NCBI GenBank assembly: GCA_024741835.1
Contig: JAENRP010000247.1
Coordinates: forward strand, 1 to 64,000
DNA from: Diplocarpon mali
Taxonomy: Eukaryota > Ascomycota > Leotiomycetes > Helotiales > Drepanopezizaceae
Length of the DNA stretch: 64,000 nt
Reading direction: 5' to 3'
Positions 10,249 to 22,239 of the stretch are shown piece after piece; position 1 is the stretch's first letter, and each line of letters opens with the position of its first letter. The translations under genes were made by a program, and so were the position numbers. The notes below the pieces were generated by a model. It did no database searches and was not told the origin of the DNA. It saw nothing but the letters and a program-made list of their open reading frames with translations.

Positions 10249-11129
10249 TGTGCGCACAAAGGTAGAGGAGTTGAAAGTGTCCAAAGCTCGATGTTTGAAG
10301 CGCGGGGGGTGGGAATGTCGCCGTCAAACCCCGCCGTTGAGTCGAGTGGAGCCGAGTGCGAGTACGAGGGGCGGAGCGATTCAAGGTGGGTAGATATTTA
10401 CTTAGCCATCACTCGCCATCTCAGCTTCAACCCATCCTTTCTCATCTATCATCGAGAAAAAACTTGTTGACATGCGAGGCCGGGCACGATCTCGACAATG
10501 CCAAATGAAACTCCAGCAGGAAGCGCTCGATTACAAGTTCCCAGTTGTACAAATTCCATGCCGCCTCTCGCGAGAATTCCAACATTCCTGTGAAGCAGAA
10601 ACTTATTGGCATACAGACAGACATGTTGGTAGTCATCGCCAGACGACAGGCTGGCTGACTAGAAGCTCAATCAGAATGATCGATTGGAAATTGCATCGCC
10701 GAATCGAACGGGACGGGACCGAATATCGATTCTGGATCGTCCATCCAGCGAATCCCTCATCCTCAGGCTGATTTGGATTCCTGTTCACGTCCTGAAATTG
10801 CTTCAGAGAATCTGGAGAATTTGGGACATTCCAGTATCTCGTCTCATTCTGTTCTGCCATGCCATGAAACCAGAATCTCACGTCGTCAAGCGAGGCGTGG
10901 GAGGGCAATGCCCAACCACCACAGAGAGAGAGCTTACTTCTGGCCATTTCCAAGATTCTTCATTCTCCATGCCATATTCGAGACACTATTGACGCGCTCC
11001 ATCGGATTTGCATGCCTGTTCGCGATACTGTAAGACATTCGCGTGGACTGTTGCTCTCTTAAATATTGAGATTCATCCACCGCCAGGTATTCCCTCCCAA
11101 CTCTTTCTTCATCTTTCTCTATACCCATA
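10249..11129. other. Divergent intergenic region
   Basis: Lies between the CoA-transferase and the chitin-binding gene, which are transcribed away from each other, so it should hold both promoters. The short frames on both strands (10472-11033) overlap each other and show no family signature. CT-rich leader sequence precedes the ATG at 11130 (cccaactctttcttcatctt). Confidence 0.6.
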
Positions 11130-13481
11130 ATGAAGTTCATCATCTTGGGGTTACCAGCTTTGGCCCTTGCTCTGTACGCGCCCAGCATTTTGGACAAACC
11201 CCTTAACCCACTTTGTGTTGTTTATGCTGTCGTTGAACAGCCTGTTGTTATAAGTACATGTTTTCCGTCTAGCACTGTTGCTACATTTGACGGATATACC
11301 ACCACTGTCTCTTCTCCCTCATGCATTGATACTACAGTCACCAAGTCCTCAACCGTCCAACCTCTGGCGACAAAGGTCGAGGAGCCGATTGGGTATACTA
11401 CCCTCACTACTGATACCTATACGACTTTCTGCGCTGAGCCAACGACGTTCACTTATGGGGGACAGACTTTTACCATCACTGAGCCAACAACTATAACTGT
11501 TACTGATTGCCCTTGCACGTACTCAATTCCTAGATCTGATTACACGGAGTATACGACCATCACAACCGACATTCTGACTACCATATGCCCGAGCCCGACA
11601 GTAATTACACAAGGAACACACACATATACCATCACTGAGGCCACGACACTCACTATCACCGGTGAGACTGCCCTGAAAAGTTCCTGGCGACGCAAAGCTG
11701 ACAAGTAAAGACTGCCCGTGCACCTATACTCGAACAAAGCACAGCACTGAGTTTCTAACAACTGCCCATGGTAGGCCCCCATTTCAATTTCTGTGTGCTT
11801 CGAGATTGGCCTGAACAGCTTGACAATATGTTTACAATAAAGCACATTATCTCTCTATCTTCTATTATTGAATCAGACCTAACTTAAATCAAGGTTCCTC
11901 TACGCCCTTGGCCCAGCCGCCCGCTTCAAGTGAAATTGATGCTTCACCTGTGTCCATAGCGCCATTTACTTCGCCCGACGTTCCCTCTCCAAACCAGTCA
12001 ACTAATATGGCACCTCCTTCTCCAGAGACCACGCCTGAGCAGCCCCCTGATACCTCTGGAAGCGTTATTCCCAAGTCTACAGTCGCTCCAAACAGCTCAA
12101 CTCCCCTAGTTCCTGCTTCGTCGCTGCAGGAATCTATAGTCGCATTCAGTTCAGCCCCAGTTGTACCGTCCCAGGAATATTCCTCTCAAACTCCGCAATC
12201 ACCCACCTCCACGACTCTGTTGGAGCCCAGCGTCACCCCAGAACTACCCGCGGTGGCGACATCCACACGTATCCCACCAATCTTACTTTTGAGCTCGATT
12301 GAATTACCCGTTCAGTCATCTGATTCTGTCGATACTCCTCTGCCCTCAGCCACTCCTCTTGTTGCCTCTACTATATCAACCACTTTACCGATTCCTACGC
12401 CAGGTCTCTGCGGTGAGCGAGGCAACGGAAACAGCTGTCAAGATAGCGGGTTTGGGAACTGCTGTGGCTCCGACGACACATGTGGCTCTGATGCAGCGCA
12501 TTGTGGGACCGGCTGCCAACCAGGCTTCGGATACTGTACCCTGATATCAAATGATGGGACTTGCGGCAATGGGGTAAGTTGTATTCAAAGCTCCTTCGGT
12601 ACCTGTTGTTCGGAATTCTACAATTGCGGCAATGAGACTGCCTTTTGTGGGACTGGATGCCGTCCCGAATTTGGGTCTTGTGGAATAGGCCAAAGCTCTA
12701 CTGCTGTGTCCAATCCGCCGAGCACATTCTCGAGTACACTCGTATCCCTACCCTCGGCCACTATCCCTGCCTCATGCGGATCAACATATGATATTGGGGA
12801 GACGCCACCAAGTATCGGCAACACGAGTTTAAATAGTATTCCTGCACCGGCAGTGTTTACTTACTTTGGTAACCAATATTCATTTGGTTTTACTGGCACG
12901 AATCAAAATGACAGGGCATACGCAGAAAATAATCCAGAAACCCCGGCAACAGACAATCTTGCCTATTATGAAGTTCCGTTAGACATTATGCCTCCAGTTT
13001 TCTCTTGCACATCATTCGGGTATCTTTATCATCAGGATTCCGGGCTATGTGTGACGGCCAACGCCACAAGTAACACAGGCCCCCGATTCCAAGAAAGCGA
13101 ACTACTCCTGGAGCCGTGTGGGCTATGCTCAGGAGGAAAGCCAGGTCAGTACATTACGCTCTGAACCTCCCCTCATTGTAGGAGCCAGGCTACACAGCTG
13201 CTTTTGGGTATTCACGGATATGAATGCTGATTATTCACTTAGACATTGACCAGCTTTTCTGTTTGAACGAGCTTACTGGTGAACGTGACCTCCCATATAG
13301 ATGCGTAATGTTCTATGGGGACGTCCAACCTTCATTGCCATTCTACCCTGTAACGTATGGGCCTGGACCTGCCTTGTCTGTTGCAACCGTCGGCCTTGGT
13401 TCAGGTGATTGCATATGGCTTTTATTCCCATAATAACTTCTCCAATATCGCCAATATGCAGGCGTTGAGTTCACTCCGTAG
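11130..13481 (+). CDS. Secreted Ser/Thr-rich protein with two CBM18 chitin-binding domains
   Basis: Exons 11130-11661, 11711-11770, 11894-13144, 13243-13404 and 13462-13481 give about 674 aa. A hydrophobic signal peptide (MKFIILGLPALALALYA) leads into two tandem Thr-rich modules ending ITVTDCPCTY and LTITDCPCTY, as in fungal cell-surface proteins. A long Pro/Ser/Thr linker follows, then two hevein-type CBM18 domains: GLCGERGNGNSCQDSGFGNC..CGTGCQPGFGYC and GTCGNGVSCIQSSFGTCC..CGTGCRPEFGSC. A C-terminal domain of unknown type ends the protein. CBM18 binds chitin, so a wall-associated or chitin-shielding role is inferred. The modelled 3' end stops at TAG 13479. Frame-consistent sequence continues for about 35 further codons (PCSTGTGSPPM.., LTLGELISCGDIAINGGHI) past another TAA, so the C-terminus may be truncated by mutation or the last exon may be wrong. 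Confidence 0.75.
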
Positions 13482-16133
13482 CCATGCTCTACTGGGACTG
13501 GAAGTCCGCCGATGCAATAATATTTGCATAGCCGTGGACTAACACTCGGGGAGCTTATCTCTTGCGGCGACATTGCGATCAACGGCGGGCATATTAGTAT
13601 ATTTCCAGCGCTCAGCCGCATATTTTGACGTCTTAACACAGGTGGCGGTCTTTGTTTTGTTCACCGGTTCCCTTCTCCTTGATGAAAGATCAATATTTGA
13701 AAGGTGCGGTATATGGTACCTAATCGGTCTGCGAATTTACTTTCTTCTCTGTAGGGGTCTTGGTCTAGTCGTGGCTGGATGTGCTGAAAATTAGCTAGCC
13801 TGAACGTCTATATAGATCTATTTTATATCTCTCGTGTCTCGTCTGGCACCCCGGTCGTGCCTGATCAGTACCATGAGTAAAGAGACAGACAACAAAATAA
13901 GCGAGTGCCAATGATAACGAGAGTTACGAGATCCATAATGCGGCAACGCCCAGAACTCCAGTCGTATCAAGAACCCAGGCCAGATTTTCCAGGCGCAGCT
14001 GCTATATAGATTGTCCCCAAGTATGCTGGATTTTCATTTTGCGCTGTCCTGGTACAACAGATGAATTCGGAGCGGCCTGGCGACAATCATATACTTCAGC
14101 CAAGCCAAATCATGAATATCTCCCAGTTATGGAACTTCCGCAGTGACAAGGAGGTTGTCTGCACTCTCCCAATACCGAGCCGCATATCGTGTACATGAGT
14201 GAGCCAAGAGCTCTCCAAAATCCCAAGCTCTTTGATTGTCTCATGGTGGTGGATGTGTTCCGAGTAAGGATATATCTACACCTACCCATAAAAGCGAGAA
14301 AGGAGGTTTATCACCATGCCATATCTCATGAGCCGGCGCAGGAGAAGGATAAGTAGCCTGTAGTTCTTCTACTGTTTCTCCGTTTTCTTCTTTTCTGTTC
14401 ATACTCAATCCATTTATCCCGTTGTCGTTCGGCGTTCGCAGGCAGAAAGCATTCAGCATTTGGCTCAGTGCTCACTCACCTTAAGTATATACGTTTTCGG
14501 CATTCAATATTCACAACACTGGTCTTACGAAGCACGATATTTATACAACATTTCTGCGTCGGGACTCCGCATTGTCTTTAGGGTTTGGCCCCCGTGGCTT
14601 CCAGGAGCACTCACAGGGGTACATCAAATTCCCTCCTCAGTATTCAAACACCTTCCCGCCCCCTCTTCTCCTCATTCTTTAAGTCTCTTTGCAAATCCAT
14701 TTTCCAAAGCGTCAAGACCTAGCGATCCTCTCTGCTCCGCAGCCACTATCTCCCACTGGCACCCACTTTGAGTACCACAACATCAACAATCCCGCGCTTC
14801 AAGCTCAAGTGCCCAAACCAGAGCATCCGCAACAGCTTCATACCCAGTCACGGAAGTCAACACAGAACTTGCAACAGCAAGCCATAAGTCATAGCAGCCA
14901 CCTAAGGACATCAACGAAAGACCATTTTGCATTGTCGGCTCGGGCGTGCTGGGGTGAGGGCCACGTTGTGGGCTTCGACTTCTCAACCAGTGATGCTGTG
15001 TGACACGTCTGAAGCCGTACCAGAATAGCTGGAACTGAAGAATAACTTGATGGGCAGGGTTGACTGAATGGCATTGGAGGTGCTTCTTTCGACAAATTCT
15101 GCGAATACGCCAGTAAAGACGCTCATAAGCGCAGTTTTTCCCCGAGAGATGGAATCGAATACTCTCCAACACATGCCGGCACGGAATCAGTACTTCAAAG
15201 CGATGAGCTGCGGTTACTACTGACCGGCTATCATTCCATTCCTGGCCGAGCGAAAGGAGAATGCCTGGTTCTGCAACCAGTTGTTGTTGCGATCTGAGGC
15301 TCGGAAAACGTGATCTTCCGGAGAATATTGGGTGCCATGCTGGCTCGTGGCGAAAAGTTTAGCCTCCATTGCAAAGAAATACGAACTCGTCACAATACCC
15401 GAGGATCAGATGTAGACCAACGCGTGCCAGGTCGCTATGATAAACCGATCGATTTGATCCGAACTCGCATGCTCGGGGAGTATGATATTGCCTGGAGCTG
15501 TGACAAGAGTAACAGATCCAGAACGCAAATGATATCAGCCCCAGTAAAATGCCGGTAGGACTTGGGACTTGGATAAGGAAGGGCTTGGAGTGTTTGTCGG
15601 TATCATTAACAAGAATGATGATGAATGACGGGGATGATGTTCATGAATATAAGATCAATGACAAGAACACAGCAGCAATACCGGAGGTCTAGTTAGTTTG
15701 TGTATATATTAATGAGGTTGGTTTCTTGCTGGCTCATTCGTGATTTCCAGGTCCGTCTTCCAAGTCAATTCCCATTCATCTACGAGCTAGCATTAAGGCA
15801 CAAGGCCTCGTAAAAGTAAAGCCATCACTTCCTACTTATTTTCAAGCAAGTGTTTTCAGCGTCCTGGGTATATCAAAGCAGCAGAAGAACCTCTCATAAC
15901 CTATGGCACACACAACGGGCCTGTCAAAGCAGCCATATAACTACCCGCTTGGCTTGGCGAGAATGTATGTAAACCTCTTCATTCCCAGAAAGCAAAACGC
16001 CTTTCCAAGTGCACCATTCTTATACATCACATGAGCCCCTCCTGATCTTCAACCTCCAGCGAATGTCGTAGGCTCTGTCCCAAGGTAAAATCATGGGTGA
16101 AATGCCCCACTTCAACCGAAGGAGCCTTGTTCC
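13482..16133. other. Gene-poor interval
   Basis: No gene supported. The longest frames (14783-15172 minus, 14460-14771 plus) overlap other open frames, lack recognisable domains and have no good exon continuation. It may contain relics of the C-terminus of the chitin-binding protein up to about 13620. Confidence 0.5.
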
Positions 16134-16657
16134 TCACAGCGTTGGTCCAAATTTCGGGTCTGCCAGAATTTCTTGGCCATTGGACCCCCCCAGAAAACAC
16201 AAATCAAAGGCAAACAACCTGTACCCGCATGGGCCGAGCTGCTGGGTACTATTTGCGAGGAATATCTCGAGCCAGTGCTCCAGCTTGTCATGAAATGGAT
16301 GGATTCCAAGAAATGCCCACGCATTTCCCTTGTAACCTCCAATCCACCTCGAAAGCACGAGTGTATTCCTGAAGACAGGCGTTGGCTGAGCTGCGAGATA
16401 TTCAGAAAAGTCTTGAACCAAGAGGTAGAGATTATCCGGGCTAGGTGGCAGGCAAGAGTGCGGCACGTATTGCGTTTACCCTCAGTTCTTGCATCCTGGG
16501 CGTATATCTGAGGAATCATGTAGGATTCTCGGTACGAATCGTAGAGGTACCGATGCGCAATTGAGTTCTGTGAGCTGTAAAGGATAACGACGAAGTAGAG
16601 CAGGGGGACCTTTTTCTCATCGTGCCAGGTAAGTTTTTCGAAAGCCGAGATGCTCAT
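16134..16657 (-). CDS. Hypothetical protein, two exons (tentative)
   Basis: Two adjacent minus-strand frames join neatly through one GT-AG intron: exon 1 is 16657-16480, the intron is 68 nt (GTAAAC..CAAG), and exon 2 is 16411-16134, giving 151 aa. The product starts MSISAFEKLTWHDEKKVPLL and ends LGGSNGQEILADPKFGPTL. It is rich in aromatic and charged residues (FSEYLAAQPTPVFRNTLVLS, GNAWAFLGIHPFHDKLEHWL), has no signal peptide or clear membrane segment, and I do not recognise the family. The alternative is a frameshifted relic near 16475. It stands alone in a gene-poor stretch. Confidence 0.45.
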
Positions 16658-18664
16658 GTCCCTGAGAAGCCGGACAGTCAGTGATCGATGGCAGGGACTG
16701 AAATCTTGGAACTGCTGTGAGGAAATTTGACATGGATAGCCGAAAATAAGAATACATAAAACGTATCCATTGCCTACAAGAGATTGCTTGGAGGTAACGA
16801 TTATCGCGTAGCTACGGCCCAGTTGCTGTACTGTCCTCAGTGTCAGCGGATTTCATACCTCATCAACCAAGGGGACAAACGTGTGCAAAGAGAGCTTCGC
16901 AGATTACTCGAGCTTTAGACACCGCGAAGGTCTCGCGGCAACCATCAACAGTTGGATATCAAAAGAGCCTGGACGGAAAGGTGACTGATTTTTGGTCGTG
17001 GGTCAAGATATTCAGAACAGTACCAGGAAGAGCCGTGGGACGTTGTGGAGGCTGAAGGCTTCCTTGTACATGATGTTGCTGCCGTGGAGGAGGTGGGCGC
17101 ATCAGCCCAGTAGATTTTGGTACTTGAAGACTTCCGAGGCCCAGTATGACTGGGTTGACGCTACCGCCGCTCTTAATCGTGACACTTGCTTGAAGCTCGG
17201 AAAGAAATGTAGAGGGAACTGGTGTTGTAAAACACGCTGTCTCCCCGGCGGCTCTGTAGTCTCAAGCCGGCGTGGCGGTACTTTGAAGAACAGGGCTCAA
17301 GAGGGCACTTATGAACTCGTTCCATCGTGCTTCCTGTGGAGTTATCAGGAATGAGGCCTGAAAACCATCCAAAGAATATGCAAGATATGAAGCCGTATCA
17401 GACTGCTGTGTATCTGAGCTCGTGGACCCTGTATTGGCCTGTATTGGGGGAAAGTTAGCCAGTAAGTGCGCCTCCTATGAAGAAATATACTGATATCGAA
17501 AGAATATTCTACTCAAAGGTTACCTTAAGGGCTTATTGTGTGCCATGGTCAGATTTGTTGTTTCGTGTTGGAGCCCTTAGACCGCTGCTCTGTATACTTG
17601 TGAATGGCCTAGGGCGACAGCATTCCAATGAAACAACGATCAAAGATCTATTCTTCCCAAGCGCCCCGGGGCAATGTAATCCAAGATCGACAGCTTGTCA
17701 TTCAAGTCGGCCCAGTTCCGAGAGGATGAAGGTCTCGGTACACCTGATTGATACGTGACGCTCCTGGCCTCCTCATCCACCTGCCAGGCATGCTGGTTTT
17801 GGCCGTAAAGATGAGCTACCTGAGAAGCCATTACACTCTCTTTGAATCTGAAGGGTTTTCAGGTTTGATGCATGGCAAAGAGCAGCAAGATCTACCGTTC
17901 CACGTGATGGGTATCGATCACGTGGAAACTGTACAGCATCTCGAACCTTTGCGTTGTTTACATTGTTTGTTTTGCTACTGTATGTGAGCAATAGGCAGAG
18001 ATCGACTGAGGCCATGCCCTCCAAGCAGGTGCTACTCGGATGAAGCCGAGTGGTGGATCTAGGCATTTCCAACTGGCAGGTATTGCTGTATAGTTGGAGA
18101 TATCCGATGGTATCAGTTCAATTTTTTATTCTCTCTCTAAGAACCCGTAGCAACTGCTAATAATCTGCAAGTAAAGGATACACCTGATAATGCTTATTTG
18201 GGCCATGGATGCATGGCGCTGTCTTTGGTAAACTGATAGAAAAGAGAGCCCTGCAAAGGTCAGCTTCCCATGCCAGTTGGCGCCGCTTTCGACTTTCTCA
18301 AGAGAAGTTAAGATGGCAAAACAGGACGTAACATATCGGATCTCTCTTTGCTCTCCTGTCTATTGCCTAGATGTGCCAAAACATACTCGAGTACGCTGCT
18401 CCTCAAAAGGTATAGGAACGAGGGGTTATGTAGCGCATGTCTGATCCTCACGCTTTCGCAATCCTCTCCTCGCTACATCCATATCCTCGAGTTTTATCCA
18501 AACATTATAGACCTACATGTTTGACCGGCGCCTAGGGCTGTCCCCCTTGCGAGTTTCTTCGGTCATCTTCTCTCCTGCCGTCTCCCTCCCTCCTCTCCTC
18601 ACTTCACTCCTGTACAACTACTACAACAACAGGCCATTCGCCCTGCAGAGGCTTCATATGTGTG
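16658..18664. other. Gene-poor interval
   Basis: No gene supported. Short frames (16840-17758 plus, 17640-18072 minus) have no domain features. Sequence composition is ordinary, not RIP-like. Confidence 0.5.
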
Positions 18665-18825
18665 GTGTTTGAAAATAGGGATCTTTCTTCGTGGTGAACA
18701 GAGGCTTGTAGAATTCTGATCTTGCAATATATATCTGAGCTCGTTCTACTGGAGTGCTTCTTGGCCACTTCAGGGGCTGATTACATAAGCCAGACTTGGA
18801 GCCTCAGGCTCCTCGTGGCGCAACA
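18665..18825 (-). repeat. LTR-like repeat, family A copy 1
   Basis: Minus-strand copy of a repeat that begins TGTTGCGCCACGAGGAGCCT and continues through cagcccctgaagtggccaag, a gagctcagatatata block and a ctctgttcaccacgaaga block. The other copies are at 42877-43041 (minus), 52753-52885 (plus) and 60616-60765 (plus). Internal genes are absent, so this is a solo LTR or similar short element. Confidence 0.7.
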
Positions 18826-18859
18826 ATATGTTAATGTGCAATGTCGGTATCTCTTCTGA

Positions 18860-18954
18860 CAGGATCTCAAGGTGTAGATTCTGAGTTCTACAGAGCTGTA
18901 GGAGGATATATACAAGGGACGATTATATAAGCCAATCCTTGTATATTCCAACAT
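18860..18954 (-). repeat. LTR-like repeat, family B copy 2
   Basis: Matches 6106-6206. On the minus strand it starts TGTTGGAATATACAAGG and contains TATATAATCGTCCC, a promoter-like TATA block. It lies 34 bp from family A copy 1 and directly next to a 13-bp tandem repeat. It is less mutated than the copy at 6.1 kb. Confidence 0.65.
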
Positions 18955-18962
18955 GTTCATAA

Positions 18963-19027
18963 GTCCTACTCATGAGTCCTACTCATAAGTCCTACTTATA
19001 AGTCCTACTCATGAGTCCTACTCTTGA
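18963..19027. repeat. 13-bp tandem repeat, five units
   Basis: Five contiguous 13-bp units of AGTCCTACTCATG with one or two changes each (..CATG, ..CATA, ..TTATA, ..CATG, ..CTTG). The array begins eight bases after the end of the family B LTR fragment. Confidence 0.9.
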
Positions 19028-20587
19028 GTTATGGCTTTGCTATTGACCTGAGTCCTCTACGCCCGGCCTTCCTGCACTCCCTATACGAGCTATTTGAAAC
19101 TCGAGGCACGTGCATACCAAACGTGATCGCCACTCTCTAATCAATCACATACTTTTGCCGCATATAATCTCGTCCTCAGAGCAGCAAGCAGAAGTGCATC
19201 ATGGGCCTGATGATCTGCCTGTCAATAGACCTGGGAGCCAACCTCTCAGCCACTACTTCAAAATCACCACATCAAGACGACGATGGCTAGCTAAACCAGC
19301 GTTTGCGTGCTAGGATCACGTGGAGCGTTGGAACAATGTCCGCGAGGGAGGAGGGTGAGAAGGAGAGCGTGCAGACTGAGAAGGGAGATAGGGGCTGGCA
19401 GATGGAGAAGGGAAAGGGAGAGATGATGGGGTTGAGCGTGGAACAGAAGAGGTTTCGCAATTATGGCATTATGAAAGATGCCCGGGAGATAGCCCTTGCG
19501 ATGAATCAAAGGTCTTTTTTCTTTTCTTTCGTAGAACTACGGGATGGTCGATCTCGAATGCTGTCATTGATTCGCCTACTCGATTGAAGTATCGAAAGGG
19601 AGATAGGACAGTTGGTTGTGAAGAGGCTAGAAATCTGCCACTATCTATCTCCAGTGCTGCTCATCGCATCAAAAGAGTCGATTCAGTCATCTGCTGTAAT
19701 TGCTCTCCTCCCATATACTAGCTTGGCATTCTTGATATGGATTCTGAAATCCGTATGAACATAGTCGTTGGCCTAATAGGGTGTATGTAACTGGTACGCA
19801 GTCATGGGTAGTTTATTCCTATACCAAGTCCAAAGTTCCGGCTTAGACTTCAGGCAAGACCGTCTTGCCCCACGCATATTGGTGCTGGCATGACTCTACT
19901 CACAAGGATGGATCATGGCCTCTGCCATGTCAAGCAGGATCCTGAGGTGACGTTCCAGCCGATCATCCATCTTCGGGAAAGATACTCGGGTGGCCGTGAG
20001 CCTAATCGCAAAGCACTTGAAGTGGCCCAGCCTGAACGGAACAGGATATTATGCAAACGAAGGGAAGAATGCCTGACAGTGACATTCACTCTACGGGTGA
20101 TGGAGATGTACACCTAGAGCCACGGCTGGGAACTGTAAAAGCGAGTCCTCGAAAGGGAGATAACGAAGTGGGCCGAACATGACACCCTCATTCTTTGGTC
20201 AGGGATAGGTGCAAAGGAGCAAAAGACCAGTGAGAAAGATGCATGTTCACTATCCTCATTAGCAATATCTAACTCATCGCAGGTGACTGTGAATTTCGGC
20301 AAACGAGACATGGATATGTGTGTTAAAGTCAGCCCGCAAGCATATCAAAACCTTCCATATCACCAAGAACCATGTCAAACAAGCCTTCAATGAAACAAGA
20401 GGGAAGATTATAGTAAGTATTATAGCTCCGAAGCAAGAGGGAGGGCTCACAGGAGCAAAAGGACAAAAGTTGTGGAGCAGCGGCGGATCTTTTTCATATC
20501 AGTATTGATATGTCTAGGAGTATTTCGGGAGTAGACTCACCGAACGCCGGACTTCATCGATCGTAGAATTTGACTGTTTGAAGCAGT
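19028..20587. other. Gene-poor interval
   Basis: No gene supported. The open frames at 19303-19587 (plus) and 19291-19509 (minus) are purine/pyrimidine-biased sequence on opposite strands. Nothing else recognised. Confidence 0.5.
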
Positions 20588-20627
20588 CGCTGCAAACGAG
20601 GCACTCTACCACTGAGTTACAGCCCCT
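20588..20627 (-). ncRNA. tRNA-Ala(TGC)-like 5' half (relic)
   Basis: The minus strand reads GGGGCTGTAACTCAGTGGTA then GAGTGCCTCGTTTGCAGCG. This matches the acceptor 5' strand, D-arm/A-box and anticodon loop (TTTGCAG, anticodon TGC) of a eukaryotic tRNA-Ala. The 3' anticodon stem pairs for only about three bases, and no T-arm or matching CAGCCCC acceptor strand follows within 100 bases. I therefore call it a tRNA fragment, not a working tRNA. Confidence 0.5.
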
Positions 20628-21087
20628 GGAATGATGAAGAATGCTGATGTACTAGCATATATTTCATCCACCCAAACAAGAATCACCAGAGACGCAGCGA
20701 CACGCAGACACACAGACAGAGACAAAGGCCCGGCAAGCTTCACCCCCTGGATCAATGACACGGAAATTCATTTCATTTCTATGACGATCTGCTTATGCGC
20801 ATAAAGTACAGACAGGCGTGCATCATCATACTGCCGACCACATATCCAAACATACATTGCATTATGCGCATACCCCATCAAGAGGAATTCTTCGTGTGAT
20901 TCACGTTGGCATTTCGTGCCTCGCCTGCTTCCATTCCATCTCCTCATTATCCTGCCCACGTTTGTTATGCTCTGCTCTGCTCTGCTGCCGAGTAAAAAGG
21001 CCTTGGCATGCTTCGCGACCTCATTGCTCTGGGTCCCTCGCGTCCGCATTCCTCCCAACTCATCCACCTCCACCCGTCGCAACTATC
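20628..21087. other. Intergenic, upstream of PER1
   Basis: Promoter side of PER1, with a pyrimidine-rich leader (ctcatccacctccacccgtcgcaactatc) just before the ATG. Open frames starting at 20818 and 20916 run into PER1 in other phases and are not separate genes. Confidence 0.5.
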
Positions 21088-22239
21088 ATGGTTTTGAGAC
21101 AATCGGCTGGCCGCCCTCGGCCTCTGTGGCTTCTCTTCGTCTTATCCTTCTTCGCAGCCCAGGCCTCGGCGTCCTATGGAGACCGTCTCCCTATCTTCCA
21201 GTCGTGTGTAGAGGTGAAGCGCCTGCCGCTACCTCCGGAGCAACTGCTAATCTTCCCATCGTTAGATCTGCGAGAAGGAGAACTGCGCAAGCGATAGTCC
21301 GACTGCGATCCGTATATACCACTGCCCCCTTCTTCAATCTCGACTACCCTCCAGCTGACTTACCATCGGCAGCACTGCTTCATAGACTGCTGTACTGGAC
21401 TTGTCCAGCCGAGTGCGACTATACCTGCCAGCACATCGTCACCGACCTGCGTGTCGCCGCGTCCGAAGAGATCGTCCAATTTCACGGGAAATGGCCCTTC
21501 TACCGCTTCCTGGGGATGCAGGAGCCCTTCTCGGTCTTCTTCTCCCTCCTGAACTTTCTCGCCCATCAGAATGGGCTGTCGAAGATCACCTTGGGCATTC
21601 CCGCATCCTACCCGCTGCGGAAGTACTACACCACCTTTGCATACTTTGGAATGGCGAGCTGGGTGTTCAGCATGATCTTCCACACCCGAGACTTCGCGGC
21701 CACAGAACAGCTGGACTATTTTGCTGCCGGCGCGAGCGTCCTCTACGGCTTCTACTACACCCCCATCCGAATCTTCCGAATGGATCAGGGAGGGAGGAAA
21801 ATGAAGTCGACTTTACGGGCATGGACGGCAGTGTGCATCAGCATGTACGTGGCCCACGTAACATACTTGAAGTCATACAAGTGGGACTACACATACAACA
21901 TGGCGGCCAACGTTACCCTTGGCATCATCCAGAACTCGCTGTGGAGCTGGTTCAGTTTTGTCAGGTACAGAAGGTCAGGTCGCTTATGGGCCATGTGGCC
22001 AGGTTTTGTGGTTGCTTGGATCATGGTGGTCATGAGCCTGGAAGTTCTGGATTTTCCCCCATGGTTTGGTTGCTTGGATGCTCACAGTCTGTGGCACCTT
22101 GGGACTGTCGGTCCTACCATGGTTTGGTACAAGTGTGTGATCCATCGGTGTATGTTCCACCTCAGTGCTGACCACGCTCTCTAGTTTCTTACTCAAGGAT
22201 GCTCAGGACGATATCGCAGGACAGAGGCTGAAGGCATAG
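21088..22239 (+). CDS. PER1: PER1, GPI-anchor lipid-remodelling protein of the ER
   Basis: Exons 21088-21213, 21266-21311, 21373-22132 and 22185-22239 give 328 aa, matching the family length. PER1 (human PGAP3) is the ER phospholipase A2-type enzyme that removes the sn-2 acyl chain from GPI anchors; it belongs to the CREST membrane-hydrolase superfamily. The N-terminus is a signal peptide (LWLLFVLSFFAAQASA). It is followed by SYGDRLPIFQSCVE/ICEKENC, LLYWTCPAECDYTCQHIVTD, FHGKWPFYRFLGMQEPFSV, SMIFHTRDF, LDYFAAGASVLYGFYYTP, MWPGFVVAWIM and AHSLWHLGTVGPT, with about seven hydrophobic helices. Conserved His/Asp residues of the superfamily are present. The last intron (52 nt) restores the typical tail FLLKDAQDDIAGQRLKA. 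Without it the frame would end in an unrelated sequence. Confidence 0.93.

Noticed and set aside
20818..21297. Long frames overlapping the PER1 start
   Set aside because: Different-phase or read-through extensions of PER1 exons and introns; the spliced model explains the protein fully.
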